From Taudactylus pleione (taxonomy: Eukaryota > Chordata > Amphibia > Anura > Myobatrachidae), in the NCBI GenBank assembly GCA_031769625.1, contig JAUIMM010000719.1:372001-436000 (forward strand): a DNA stretch of 64,000 nt, given 5' to 3'. A program made the position numbers and the translations under genes. Below are positions 26,701 through 42,213 of the stretch, in pieces (positions within the stretch are counted from its first letter, which is position 1; every line of letters starts with the position of its first letter). Below the pieces are notes generated by a model. The model did not search any database. It was given only the letters and a program-made list of their open reading frames with translations, and was not told the DNA's origin.

Positions 26701-28900
26701 TACATCACACAGCCTCCACATCACACTGTCCCTACATCACACAGCCTACACATCCCACTGCCTCTACATCACACAGCCTACACATCACACTGTCCCTACA
26801 TCACACAGCCTACACATCACACTGCCTCTACATCACACAGCCTCCACATCACACTGTCCCTACATCACACAGCCTACACATCACACTGCCTCTACATCAC
26901 ACAGCCTCCACATCACACTGTCCCTACTTCACACAGCCTCCACAACACACTGTCCCTACATCACACAGCTACATCACACTGTCCCTACATCACACAGCCT
27001 CCACATCACACTGTCCCTACATCACACAGCCTCCACGTCACACTGCCTCCACGTCACACTGTCCCCACATCACACAGCCTCCACGTCACACTGTCGCCAC
27101 ATCACACAGCCTCCACGTCACACTGTCCCCACATTACACAGCCTCCACATCACACTGTCCCCACATCACACTGCCCCTACGTCACACAGCCTACATTTCA
27201 CACTGCCTCTACGTCACACAGCCTACATTTCACACTGTCTTTACATCACACAGACTCCACATTACACTGCCTCTACATCACACAGCCTCCACATCACACT
27301 GTCCAAAAAACCACACAGACTCCACATTACACTGCCTCTACATCACACAGCCTACACATCACACTGTCCCTACATCACACAGCCTCCACATCACACTGTC
27401 CCTACATCACACAGCCTCCACATCAAACTGTCCCTACATTACACAGCCTCGACATCACACTGTCCCTACATCACACAACCTCCACATCACACTGTCCCTA
27501 CATCACACAGCCTATACATCACACTGTCCCTACATCACACAGCCTACACATCACACTGTCCCTACATCACACAGCCTACATTTCACACTGTCCCTACATC
27601 ACACAGCATCCACATCACACTGTCCCTACATCACACTGCCTCCACATCACACTGTCCCTACATCACACAGTCTCCACATCACACTGTCCCTACATCACAC
27701 AGCCTCCACATCACACTGCCTCTACATCACACAACCTACACATCACTCTGTCCCTACATCACACAGCCTCCACATTACACTGTCCCTACTTCACACAGCC
27801 TCCACATCACACTGTCCCTACATCACACAGCTACCACATCTCACTGTCTCTACATCACACAGCCTCCACATCACACTGTCCCTACATCACACAGCCTCCA
27901 CATCACACTGTCCCTACATCACACAGCCTCCACATCACACTGTCCCTACATCACACAGCCTACACATCACACTGTCCCTACATCACACAGCCTCCACGTC
28001 ACACTGCCTTCACGTCACACTGTCCCCACATCACACAGCCTCCACGTCACACTGTCCCTACATCACACAGCCTCCACATCACACTGCCTCCACGTCACAC
28101 TGTCCCCACGTCACACAGCCTCCACGTCACACTGTCCCCACATTACACAGCCTCCACGTCACACTGTCCCCACATCACACTGCCCCTACGTCACACTGCC
28201 TACACATCACACTGCCTCTACGTCACACAGCCTACATTTCACACTGTCTTTACATCACACAGACTCCAAATTACACTGCCTCTACATCACACAGCCTCCA
28301 CATCACACTGTCCGAAAAATCACACAGACTCCACATTACACTGCCTCTACATCACACAGCCTACACATCACACTGTCCCTACATCACACAGCCTCCACAT
28401 CACACTATCCCTACATCACACAGCCTCCACATCAAACTGTCCCTACATTACACAGCCTCGACATCACACTGTGCCTACATCACACAACCTCCACATCACA
28501 CTGGCCCTACATCACACAGCCTATACATCACACTGTCCCTACATCACACAGCCTACACATCACACTGTCCCTACATCACACAGCCTACATTTCACACTGT
28601 CCCTACATCACACAGCATCCACATCACACTGTCCCTACATCACACTGCCTCCACATCACACTGTCCCTACATCACACAGTCTCCACATCACACTGTCCCT
28701 ACATCACACAGCCTCCACATCACACTGTCCCTACATCACACAGCCTCCACACAACACTGTCCCTACATCACACAGCCTCCACATCACACTGTCCCTACAT
28801 CACACAGCCTCCACATCACACTGCCTCTACATCACACAACCTACACATCATACTGTCCCTACATCACACAGCCTCCACATCACACTGCCCCTAAATCACA
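14736..28900. repeat. Satellite domain A
   Basis: Diagnostic variants are a unit with GTCCGAAAAATCACACAGAC (or CCAAAAAACC), found sixteen times between 14933 and 28312 and never later, and blocks of CpG-containing units with CCACGTCACACTG at about 17350-17520, 18350-18620, 21185-21380, 22650-22840, 23700-23970, 24760-24930, 27030-27220 and 27985-28240. Spacing of the GAAAAA marker (about 1160, 1505, 1105, 417, 689, 224 bp at first) shows a mosaic of duplicated segments rather than one regular period. Confidence 0.85.
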
Positions 28901-31900
28901 CAGCCTACACATCACACTGCCTACACATCACACAGCCTACACATCATCCTGTCCCTACATCAAACAGCCTCCACATCACACTGTCCCTACATCACACAGC
29001 CTACACATCACACTGTCCCTACATCACACAGCCTCCACATCACACTGTCCCTACATCACACAGACTACACATCACACTGCCTCTACATCACACAGCCTCC
29101 ACCTCAAACTGTCCCTACATCACACAGCCTCCACATCACACTGTCCCTACATCACACAGCCTCCACATCACACTGTCCCTACATCACACAACCTCCACAT
29201 CACACTGTCCCTACATCACAAAGCCTCCACATCACATTGTCTCTACATCAAGCAGCCTCCACATCACACTGTCCCTACATCACACAGCCTCCACATCACA
29301 CTGTCTCTACATCACACAGCCTCCACATCACACTGTCCCTACATCACAGAGCCTCCACATCACACTGTCCCTACATCACACAGCCTACACATCACACTGC
29401 CTCTACATCACACAGCCAACACATCATACTGTCCCTACATCACACAGCCTCCACATCACACTGTCCCTACATCACACATCCTCCACATCACACTGTCCCT
29501 ACATCACAGAGCCTCCATTTCACACTGTCTCTACATCACACAGCCTCCACATCACTGTCCCTACATCACACAGCCTCCACATCACACTGTCTCTACATCA
29601 CACAGCCTCCACATCACACTGTCCCTACATCACACAGCCTCCACATCACACTGTCCCTACATCACACAGCCTCCACATCACACTGTCCCTACATCCTCCA
29701 TTTCACACTGTCTCTACATCACACAGCTTCCACATCAATGTCCCTACATCACACAGCCTCCACATCACACTGTCTCTACATCACACTGTCTCCACATCGC
29801 ACTGTCTCTACATCAAACAGCCTCCACATCACACTGTCCCTACATCACACAGCCTCCACATCACACTGTCCCTACATCACACAGCCTCCACATCACACTG
29901 TGTCTACATCACACAGCCTCCACATCAATGTCCCTACATCACACAGCCTCCACATCACACTGTCTCTACATCACACTGTCTCCACATCGCACTGTCTCTA
30001 CATCAAACAGCCTCCACATCACACTGTCCCTACATCAAACAGCCTCCACATCACACTGTCCCTACATCACACAGCCTCCACATCACACTGTCCCTACATC
30101 ACACAGCCTCCATTTCACACTGTCTCTACATCACACAGCCTCCACATCACTGTCCCTACATCACACAGCCTCCACATCACACTGTCTCTACATCACACTG
30201 TCTCCACATCGCACTGTCTCTACATCAAACAGCCTCCACATCACACTGTCCCTACATCACACAGCCTCCACATCACACTGTCCCTACATCACACAGCCTC
30301 CATTTCACACTGTCTCTACATCACACAGCCTCCACATCACTGTCCCTACATCACACAGCCTCCACATCACACTGTCTCTACATCACACAGCCTCCACATC
30401 ACACTGTCCCTACATCACACAGCCTACACATCACACTGTCCCTACATCACACAGCCTCCACATCACACTGTCTCTACATCACACAGCTTCCACATCAATG
30501 TCCCTACATCACACAGCCTCCACATCACACTGTCTCTACATCACACTGTCTCCACATCGCACTGTCTCTACATCAAACAGCCTCCACATCACACTGTCCC
30601 TACATCACACAGCCTCCACATCACACTGTCCCTACATCACACAGCCTCCACATCACACTGTGTCTACATCACACAGCCTCCACATCAATGTCCCTACATC
30701 ACACAGCCTCCACATCACACTGTCTCTACATCACACTGTCTCCACATCGCACTGTCTCTACATCAAACAGCCTCCACATCACACTGTCCCTACATCACAC
30801 AGCCTCCACATCACACTGTCCCTACATCACACAGCCTTCACATCACACTGTCTCTACATCACACAGCCTCCACATCACACTGTCCCTACATCACACAGCC
30901 TCCACATCACACTGTCCCTACATCACACAGCCTACACATCACACTGCCTCTACATCACACAGCCTCCACATCACACTGTCCCTACATCACACAGCCTCCA
31001 CATCACACTGTCCCTACATCACACAGCCTACACATCACACTGTCCCTACATCACACAGCCTCCACATCACACTGTCCCTACATCACACAGCCTCCACATC
31101 ACACTGTCCCTACATCACACAGCCTCCACATCACACTGTCCCTACATCACACAACCTCCACATCACACTGTCCCTACATCACACAGCCTCCATTTCACAC
31201 TGTCTCTACATCACACAGCCTCCACATCACTGTCCCTACATCACACAGCCTCCACATCACACTGTCTCTACATCACACAGCCTCCACATCACACTGTCCC
31301 TACATCACACAGCCTACACATCACACTGTCCCTACATCACACAGCCTCCACATCACACTGTCTCTACATCGCACAGCCTCTACATCACACTGTCCCTACA
31401 TCGCACAGCCTCCATTTCTCACTGTCTCTACATCACACAGCCTCCACATCACTGTCCCTACATCACACAGCCTCCACATCACACTGTCCCTACATCACAC
31501 AGCCTCCACATCACACTGTCCCTACATCCTCCATTTCACACTGTCTCTACATCACACAGCCTCCACATCAATGTCCCTACATCACACAGCCTCCACATCA
31601 CACTGTCTCTACATCACACTGTCTCCACATCGCACTGTCTCTACATCAAACAGCCTCCACATCACACTGTCCCTACATCACACAGCCTCCACATCACACT
31701 GTCCCTACATCACACAGCCTCCACATCACACTGTGTCTACATCACACAGCCTCCACATCAATGTCCCTACATCACACAGCCTCCACATCACACTGTCTCT
31801 ACATCACACTGTCTCCACATCGCACTGTCTCTACATCAAACAGCCTCCACATCACACTGTCCCTACATCACACAGCCTCCACATCACACTGTCCCTACAT

Positions 31901-34900
31901 CACACAGCCTACACATCACACTGTCTCTACATCACACAGCCTCCACATCACACTGTCCCTACATCACACAGCCTCCACATCACACTGTCCCTACATCACA
32001 CAGCCTACACATCACACTGCCTCTACATCACACAGCCTCCACATCACACTGTCCCTACATCACACAGCCTCCACATCACACTGTCCCTACATCACACAGC
32101 CTACACATCACACTGTCCCTACATCACACAGCCTCCACATCACACTGTCCCTACATCACACAGCCTCCACATCACACTGTCCCTACATCACACAGCCTCC
32201 ACATCACACTGTCCCTACATCACACAACCTCCACATCACACTGTCCCTACATCACACAGCCTCCATTTCACACTGTCTCTACATCACACAGCCTCCACAT
32301 CACTGTCCCTACATCACACAGCCTCCACATCACACTGTCTCTACATCACACAGCCTCCACATCACACTGTCCCTACATCACACAGCCTACACATCACACT
32401 GTCCCTACATCACACAGCCTCCACATCACACTGTCTCTACATCGCACAGCCTCTACATCACACTGTCCCTACATCGCACAGCCTCCATTTCTCACTGTCT
32501 CTACATCACACAGCCTCCACATCACTGTCCCTACATCACACAGCCTCCACATCACACTGTCTCTACATCACACAGCCTCCACATCACACTGTCCCTACAT
32601 CACACAGCCTACACATCACACTGTCCCTACATCACACAGCCTCCACATCACACTGTCCCTACATCACACAGCCTACACATCACACTGCCTCTACATCACA
32701 CAGCCTACACGTCACACTGTCCCTACATCACACAGGCTCCACATCACACTGTCCCTACATCAGACAGCCTCCACATCACACTGTCCCTACATCACACAGC
32801 CTCCACCTCACACTGTCCCTACATCACACAGCCTCCACATCACACTGTCTCTACATCACACAGCCTCCATATCACTGTCCCTACATCACACAGCCTCCAC
32901 ATCACACTGTCTCTACATCACACAGCCTCCACATAACACTGTCCCTACATCACACAGCCTACACATCACACTGTCCCTACATCACACAGCCTCCACATCA
33001 CACTGTCTCTACATCGCACAGCCTCCACATCACACTGTCCCTACATCGCACAGCCTACACATCACACTGTCCCTACATCGCACAGCCTCCACATCTCACT
33101 GTTCCTACATCACAGAGCCTCCACATCACACTGTCCCTACATCACACCGCCTACACATCACACTGCCTCTACATCACACCGCCTACACATCACACTGTCC
33201 CTACATCACACAGCCTCCACATCACACTGTCCCTACATCACACAACCTCCACATCACACTGTCCCTACATCACACAGCCTCCATTTCTCACTGTCTCTAC
33301 ATCACACAGCCTCCACATCACTGTCCCTACATCACACAGCCTCCACATCACACTGTCTCTACATCACACAGCCTCCACATCACACTGTCCCTACATCACA
33401 CAGCCTACACATCACACTGTCCCTACATCACACAGCCTCCACATCACACTGTCCCTACATCACACAGCCTCCACATCACACTGTCCCTACATCACACAGC
33501 CTCCACATCACACTGTCCCTACATCACACAGCCTCCACATCACACTGTCCCTACATCACACAATCTCCACATCACACTGTCCCTACATCACACAGCCTCC
33601 ATTTCACACTGTCTCTACATCACAAAGCCTCCACATCACTGTCCCTACATCACACAGCCTCCACATCACACTGTCTCTACATCACACAGCCTCCACATCA
33701 CACTGTCCCTATATCACACAGCCTACACATCACACTGTCCCTACATCACACAGCCTCCACATCACACTGTCTCTACATCGCACAGCCTCCACATCACACT
33801 GTCCCTACATCGCACAGCCTACACATCACACTGTCCCTACATCACACAGCCTCCACATCTCACTGTTCCTACATCACAGAGCCTCCACATCACACTGTCC
33901 CTACATCACACAGCCTACACATCACACTGCCTCTACATCACACCGCCTACACATCACACTGTCCCTACATCACACAGCCTCCACATCACACTGTCTCTAC
34001 ATCACACAACCTCCACATCACACTGTCCCTACATCACACAGCCTCCATTTCTCACTGTCTCTACATCACACTGCCTCCACATCACTGTCCCTACATCACA
34101 CAGCCTCCACATCACACTGTCTCTACATCACACAGCCTCCACTTTCACACTGTCCCTACATCACACAGCCTACACATCACACTGTCCCTACATCACACAG
34201 CCTCCACATCACACTGTCCCTACATCACACAGCCTACACATCACACTGCCTCTACATCACACAGCCTACACATCACACTGTCCCTACATCACACAGGCTC
34301 CACATCACACTGTCCCTACATCAGACAGCCTCCACATCACACTGTCCCTACATCACACAGCCTCCACATCACACTGTCCCTACATCACACAGCCTCCACA
34401 TCACACTGTCCCTACATCACAAAGCCTCCACATCACACTGCCTCTACATCACACAGCCTACACATCACACTATCCCTACATCACACAGCCTACACATCAA
34501 ACTGTCCCTACATCACACAGCCTCCACATCACACTGTCCCTACATCACACAACCTCCACATCACACTGTCCCTACTTCACACAGCCTCCACATCACACTG
34601 TCCCTACATCACACAGCCTCCACATCACACTGTCTCTACATCACACAGCCTCCACATCACACTGTCCCTACATCACACAGCCTACACATCACACTGTCCC
34701 TACATCACACAGCCTCCACATCACACTGTCTCTACATCACACAGCCTCCACATCACACTGTCCCTACATCGCACAGCCTACACATCACACTGTCCCTACA
34801 TTGCACAGCCTCCACATCTCACTGTTCCTACATCACAGAGCCTCCACATCACACTGTCCCTACATCACACCGCCTACATATCACACTGCCTCTACATCAC

Positions 34901-37900
34901 ACCGCCTACACATCACACTGTCTCTACATCACACCGCCTACACATCACACTGTCCCTACATCACACAGCCTCCACATCACACTGTCCCTACATCACACAA
35001 CCTCCACATCACACTGTCCCTACATCACACAGCCTCCATTTCTCACTGTCTCTACATCACACAGCCTCCACATCACTGTCCCTACATCACACAGCCTCCA
35101 CATCACACTGTCTCTACATCACACAGCCTCCACATCACACTGTCCCTACATCACACAGCCTCCACATCACACTGTCCCTACATCACACAGCCTCCACATC
35201 ACACTGTCCCTACATCACAGAGCCTCCACATCACACTGTCCCTACATCACACAGCCTACACATCACACTGCCTCTACATCACACAGCCTACACATCACAC
35301 TGTCCCTACATCACACAGGCTCCACATCACACTGTCCCTACATCAGACAGCCTCCACATCACACTGTCCCTACATCACACAGCCTCCACATCACACTGTC
35401 CCTACATCACACAGCCTCCACATCACACTGTCTCTACATCACACAGCCTCCACATCACACTGCCCCTACATCACACAGCCTCCACATCACACTGTCCCTA
35501 CATCACAAAGCCTACACATCACACTGCCTCTACATCACACAGCCTACACATCACACTATCCCTACATCACACAGCCTACACATCACACTGTCCCTACATC
35601 CCACAGCCTCCACATCACACTGTCCCTACATCACACAACCTCCACATCACACTGTCCCTTCTTCACACAGCCTCCACATCACACTGTCCCTACATCACAC
35701 AGCCTCCACATCACACTGTCTCTACATCACACAGCCTCCACATCACACTGTCCCTACATTACACAGCCACCATATCACACTGTCCCTACCACACAGCCTC
35801 CATATCACACTGTCTCTACATCACACAGCCTCCACATCACACTGTCCCTACGTCACACAGCCTCCACATCAACTGTCTCTACATTACACAGCCTCCACAT
35901 CACTCTGTCTACATCACACTGTCTCTACATCACTCTGTCCCTACATCACACAGCCTCCACATCACACTGTCCCCACATCACACTGTCTCTACATCACACA
36001 GCCTACACATCACACTTGCTCTACATCACACAGCCTACACATCACACTGTCCCTACATGCCACTGCCTCCACATCACACTGTCTCTACATCACACAGCCT
36101 CCACATCACACTGTCTCTACATCACACAGCCTCCACATCACACTGTCCCTACATCACACAGCCTACACATCACACTGTCCCTACATCACACAGCCTCCAC
36201 ATCACACTGTCCCTACATCACAGAGCCTCCACATCACCCTGTCCCTACATCACTCAGCCTACACATCACACTGTCTCTACATCACACAGCCTCCACATCG
36301 CACTGTCCCTACATCACACAGCCTACACATCACACTGTCCCTACATCACACAGCCTCCACATCACACTGTCTCTACATCACACAGCCTCCACATCACACT
36401 GTCCCTACATCGCACAACCTACACATCACACTGTCCCTACATCGCACAGCCTCCACATCTCACTGTTCCTACATCACAGAGCCTCCACATCACACTGTCC
36501 CTACATCACACAGCCTACACATCACACTGCCTCTACATCACACCGCCTACACATCACACTGTCCCTACATCACACAGCCTCCACATCACACTGTCCCTAC
36601 ATCACACAACCTCCACATCACACTGTCCCTACATCACACAGCCTCCATTTCTCACTGTCTCTACATCACACAGCCTCCACATCACTGTCCCTACATCACA
36701 CAGCCTCCACATCACACTGTCTCTACATCACACAGCCTCCACATCACACTGTCCCTACATCACACAGCCTCCACATCACACTGTCCCTACATCACACAGC
36801 CTCCACATCACACTGTCCCTACATCACAGAGCCTCCAAATCACACTGTCCCTACATCACACAGCCTACACATCACACTGCCTCTACATCACACAGCCTAC
36901 ACATCACACTGTCCCTACATCACACAGGCTCCACATCACACTGTCCCTACATCAGACAGCCTCCACATCACACTATCCCTACATCACAAAGCCTCCACAT
37001 CACACTGTCCCTACATCACACAGCCTCCACATCACACTGTCTCTACATCACACAGCCTCCACATCACACTGCCCCTACATCACACAGCCTCCACATCACA
37101 CTGTCCCTACATCACAAAGCCTACACATCACACTGCCTCTACATCACACAGCCTACACATCACACTATCCCTACATCACACAGCCTACACATCAAACTGT
37201 CCCTACATCACACAGCCTCCACATCACACTGTCCCTACATCACACAACCTCCACATCACACTGTCCCTACTTCACACAGCCTCCACATCACACTGTCCCT
37301 ACATCACACAGCCTCCACATCACACTGTCTCTACATCACACAGCCTCCACATCACACTGTCCCTACATTACACAGCCACCATATCACACTGTCCCTACCA
37401 CACAGCCTCCATATCACACTGTCTCTACATCACACAGCCTCCACATCACACTGTCCCTACGTCACACAGCCTCCACATCACACTGTCTCTACATCACACA
37501 GCCTCCACATCACTCTGTCTACATCACACTGTCTCTACATCACTCTGTCCCTACATCACACAGCCTCCACATCACACTGTCCCCACATCACACTGTCTCC
37601 ACATCACACAGCCTACACATCACACTTGCTCTACATCACACAGCCTACACATCACACTGTCCCTACATGCCACTGCCTCCACATCACACTGTCTCTACAT
37701 CACACAGCCTCCACATCACACTGTCTCTACATCACACAGCCTCCACATCACACTGTCCCTACATCACACAGCCTACACATAACACTGTCCCTACATCACA
37801 CAGCCTCCACATCACACTGTCCCTACATCACAGAGCCTCCACATCACCCTGTCCCTACATCACACAGCCTCCACATCACACTGTCTCTACATCACACAGC

Positions 37901-40900
37901 CTCCACATCACACTGTCCCTACATCGCACAGCCTACACATCACACTGTCCCTACATCACACAGCCTCCACATCTCACTGTTCCTACATCACAGAGCCTCC
38001 ACATCACACTGTCCCTACATCACACAGCCTACACATCACACTACCTCTACATCACACCGCCTACACATCACACTGTCCCTACATCACACAGCCTCCACAT
38101 CACACTGTCTCTACATCACACAACCTCCACATCACACTGTCCCTACATCACACAGCCTCCATTTCTCACTGTCTCTACATCACACTGCCTCCACATCACT
38201 GTCCCTACATCACACAGCCTCCACATCACACTGTCTCTACATCACACAGCCTCCACTTTCACACTGTCCCTACATCACACAGCCTACACATCACACTGTC
38301 CCTACATCACACAGCCTCCACATCACACTGTCCCTACATCACACAGCCTACACATCACACTGCCCCTACATCACACAGCCTACACATCACACTGTCCCTA
38401 CATCACACAGGCTCCACATCACACTGTCCCTACATCAGACAGCCTCCACATCACACTGTCCCTACATCACACAGCCTCCACATCACACTGTCCCTACATC
38501 ACACAGCCTCCACATCACACTGTCCCTACATCACAAAGCCTACACATCACACTGCCTCTACATCACACAGCCTACACATCACACTATCCCTACATCACAC
38601 AGCCTACACATCAAACTGTCCCTACATCACACAGCCTCCACATCACACTGTCCCTACATCACACAACCTCCACATCACACTGTCCCTACTTCACACAGCC
38701 TCCACATCACACTGTCCCTACATCACACAGCCTCCACATCACACTGTCTCTACATCACACAGCCTCCACATCACACTGTCCCTACATCACACAGCCTACA
38801 CATCACACTGTCCCTACATCACACAGCCTCCACATCACACTGTCTCTACATCACACAGCCTCCACATCACACTGTCCCTACATCGCACAGCCTACACATC
38901 ACACTGTCCCTACATCGCACAGCCTCCACATCTCACTGTTCCTACATCACAGAGCCTCCACATCACACTGTCCCTACATCACACAGCCTACACATCACAC
39001 TGCCTCTACATCACACCGCCTACACATCACACTGTCCCTACATCACACAGCCTCCACATCACACTGTCCCTACATCACACAACCTCCACATCACACTGTC
39101 CCTACATCACACAGCCTCCATTTCTCACTGTCTCTACATCACACAGCCTCCACATCACTGTCCCTACATCACACAGCCTCCACATCACACTGTCTCTACA
39201 TCACACAGCCTCCACATCACACTGTCCCTACATCACACAGCCTCCACATCACACTGTCCCTACATCACACAGCCTCCACATCACACTGTCCCTACATCAC
39301 AGAGCCTCCACATCACACTGTCCCTACATCACACAGCCTACACATCACACTGCCTCTACATCACACAGCCTACACATCACACTGTCCCTACATCACACAG
39401 GCTCCACATCACACTGTCCCTACATCAGACAGCCTCCACATCACTCTGTCCCTACATCACACAGCCTCCACATCACACTGTCCCTACATCACACAGCCTC
39501 CACATCACACTGTCTCTACATCACACAGCCTCCACATCACACTGCCCCTACATCACACAGCCTCCACATCACACTGTCCCTACATCACAAAGCCTACACA
39601 TCACACTGCCTCTACATCACACAGCCTACACATCACACTATCCCTATATCACACAGCCTACACATCACACTGTCCCTACATCCCACAGCCTCCACATCAC
39701 ACTGTCCCTACATCACACAACCTCCACATCACACTGTCCCTACTTCACACAGCCTCCACATCACACTGTCCCTACATCACACAGCCTCCACATCACACTG
39801 TCTCTACATCACACAGCCTCCACATCACACTGTCCCTACATTACACAGCCACCATATCACGCTGTCCCTACCACACAGCCTCCATATCACACTGTCTCTA
39901 CATCACACAGCCTCCACATCACACTGTCCCTACGTCACACAGCCTCCACATCACACTGTCTCTACATCACACAGCCTCCACATCACTCTGTCTACATCAC
40001 ACTGTCTCTACATCACTCTGTCCCTACATCACACAGCCTCCACATCACACTGTCCCCACATCACACTGTCTCTACATCACACAGCCTACACATCACACTT
40101 GCTCTACATCACACAGCCTACACATCACACTGTCCCTACATGCCACTGCCTCCACATCACACTGTCTCTACATCACACAGCCTCCACATCACACTGTCTC
40201 TACATCACACAGCCTCCACATCACACTGTCCCTACATCACACAGCCTACACATCACACTCTCCCTACATCACACAGCCTCCACATCACACTGTCCCTACA
40301 TCACAGAGCCTCCACATCACCCTGTCCCTACATCACACAGCCTACACATCACACTGTCTCTACATCACACAGCCTCCACATCACACTGTCCCTACATCAC
40401 ACAGCCTCCACATCACACTGTCCCTACATCACACAGCCTACACATCACACTGTCCCTACATCACACAGCCTCCACATCACACTGTCTCTACATCACACAG
40501 CCTCCACATCACACTGTCCCTACATCGCACAGCCTACACATCACACTGTCCCTACATCGCACAGCCTCCACATCTCACTGTTCCTACATCACAGAGCCTC
40601 CACATCACACTGTCCCTACATCACACAGCCTACACATCACACTGCCTCTACATCACACCGCCTACACATCACACTGTCCCTACATCACACAGCCTCCACA
40701 TCACACTGTCCCTACATCACACAACCTCCACATCACACTGTCCCTACATCACACAGCCTCCATTTCTCACTGTCTCTACATCACACAGCCTCCACATCAC
40801 TGTCCCTACATCACACAGCCTCCACATCACACTGTCTCTACATCACACAGCCTCCACATCACACTGTCCCTACATCACACAGCCTCCACATCACACTGTC

Positions 40901-42213
40901 CCTACATCACACAGCCTCCACATCACACTGTCCCTACATCACAGAGCCTCCACATCACACTGTCCCTACATCACACAGCCTACACATCACACTGCCTCTA
41001 CATCACACAGCCTACACATCACACTGTCCCTACATCACACAGGCTCCACATCACACTGTCCCTACATCAGACAGCCTCCACATCACACTATCCCTACATC
41101 ACACAGCCTCCACATCACACTGTCCCTACATCACACAGCCTCCACATCACACTGTCTCTACATCACACAGCCTCCACATCACACTGCCCCTACATCACAC
41201 AGCCTCCACATCACACTGTCCCTACATCACAAAGCCTACACATCACACTGCCTCTACATCACACAGCCTACACATCACACTATCCCTACATCACACAGCC
41301 TACACATCAAACTGTCCCTACATCACACAGCCTCCACATCACACTGTCCCTACATCACACAACCTCCACATCACACTGTCCCTACTTCACACAGCCTCCA
41401 CATCACACTGTCCCTACATCACACAGCCTCCACATCACACTGTCTCTACATCACACAGCCTCCACATCACACTGTCCCTACATTACACAGCCACCATATC
41501 ACACTGTCCCTACCACACAGCCTCCATATCACACTGTCTCTACATCACACAGCCTCCACATCACACTGTCCCTACGTCACACAGCCTCCACATCACACTG
41601 TCTCTACATCACACAGCCTCCACATCACTCTGTCTACATCACACTGTCTCTACATCACTCTGTCCCTACATCACACAGCCTCCACATCACACTGTCCCCA
41701 CATCACACTGTCTCTACATCACACAGCCTACACATGACACTTGCTCTACATCACACATCCTACACATCACACTGTCCCTACATGCCACTGCCTCCACATC
41801 ACACTGTCTCTACATCACACAGCCTCCACATCACACTGTCTCTACATCACACAGCCTCCACATCACACTGTCCCTACATCACACAGCCTACACATCACAC
41901 TGTCCCTACATCACACAGCCTCCACATCACACTGTCCCTACATCACAGAGCCTCCACATCACACTGTCCCTACATCACACAGCCTACAAATCACACTGTC
42001 CCTACATCACACAGCCTACACATCACACTGCCTCTACATCACACAGCCTACACATCACACTGTCCCTACATCACACAGCCTACACATCACACTGTCCCTA
42101 CATCACACAGCCTCCACATCACACTGTCCCTACATCACACAGCCTCCACATCACACTGTCTCTACATCACACAGCCTCTACATCACACTGTCCCTATATC
42201 ACACAGCCTCCAC
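28900..42213. repeat. Satellite domain B with 1.6-kb higher-order repeat
   Basis: Lacks the GAAAAA and CCACGTCA variants of domain A and has its own: shortened units CTCCACATCACTGTCCC, CTCCATTTCTCACTG, CACAGAGCC and CGCACAGCC. A complex marker CATGCCACTGCCTCC recurs at 36056, 37666, 40139 and 41781, with its neighbours TCACACTTGCTCTAC and CATCACTCTGTCTACATC. Intervals are 1610, 2473 and 1642 bp; the last exceeds the first by exactly one 32-bp unit and the middle by about 27 units. Confidence 0.85.

Larger units (their letters stand above)
14736..42213. repeat. 27.5-kb satellite array of a 32-bp unit
   Basis: About 858 head-to-tail units. Each has two related 16-bp halves, GTCCCTACATCACACA and GCCTCCACATCACACT. 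The + strand unit is about 47% C, 28% A, 19% T and only 6% G. It has no TAA, TAG or TGA in any + frame, so very long open frames (one exceeding 4,000 codons at 29237-41737) arise with a 32-residue period; the minus strand has TGA in every half-unit. No transposon interrupts the array although the flanks are full of them. Variants (CCTACACATC, CAACCTCC, CCTCTAC, CATTTCACAC) mark higher-order organisation. If the gene model holds, it is intronic. Confidence 0.97.

Noticed and set aside
14736..42213. CRISPR-like regular 32-bp repeats
   Set aside because: There are no unique spacers; units are head to tail, the two 16-bp halves are related, and the context is eukaryotic.
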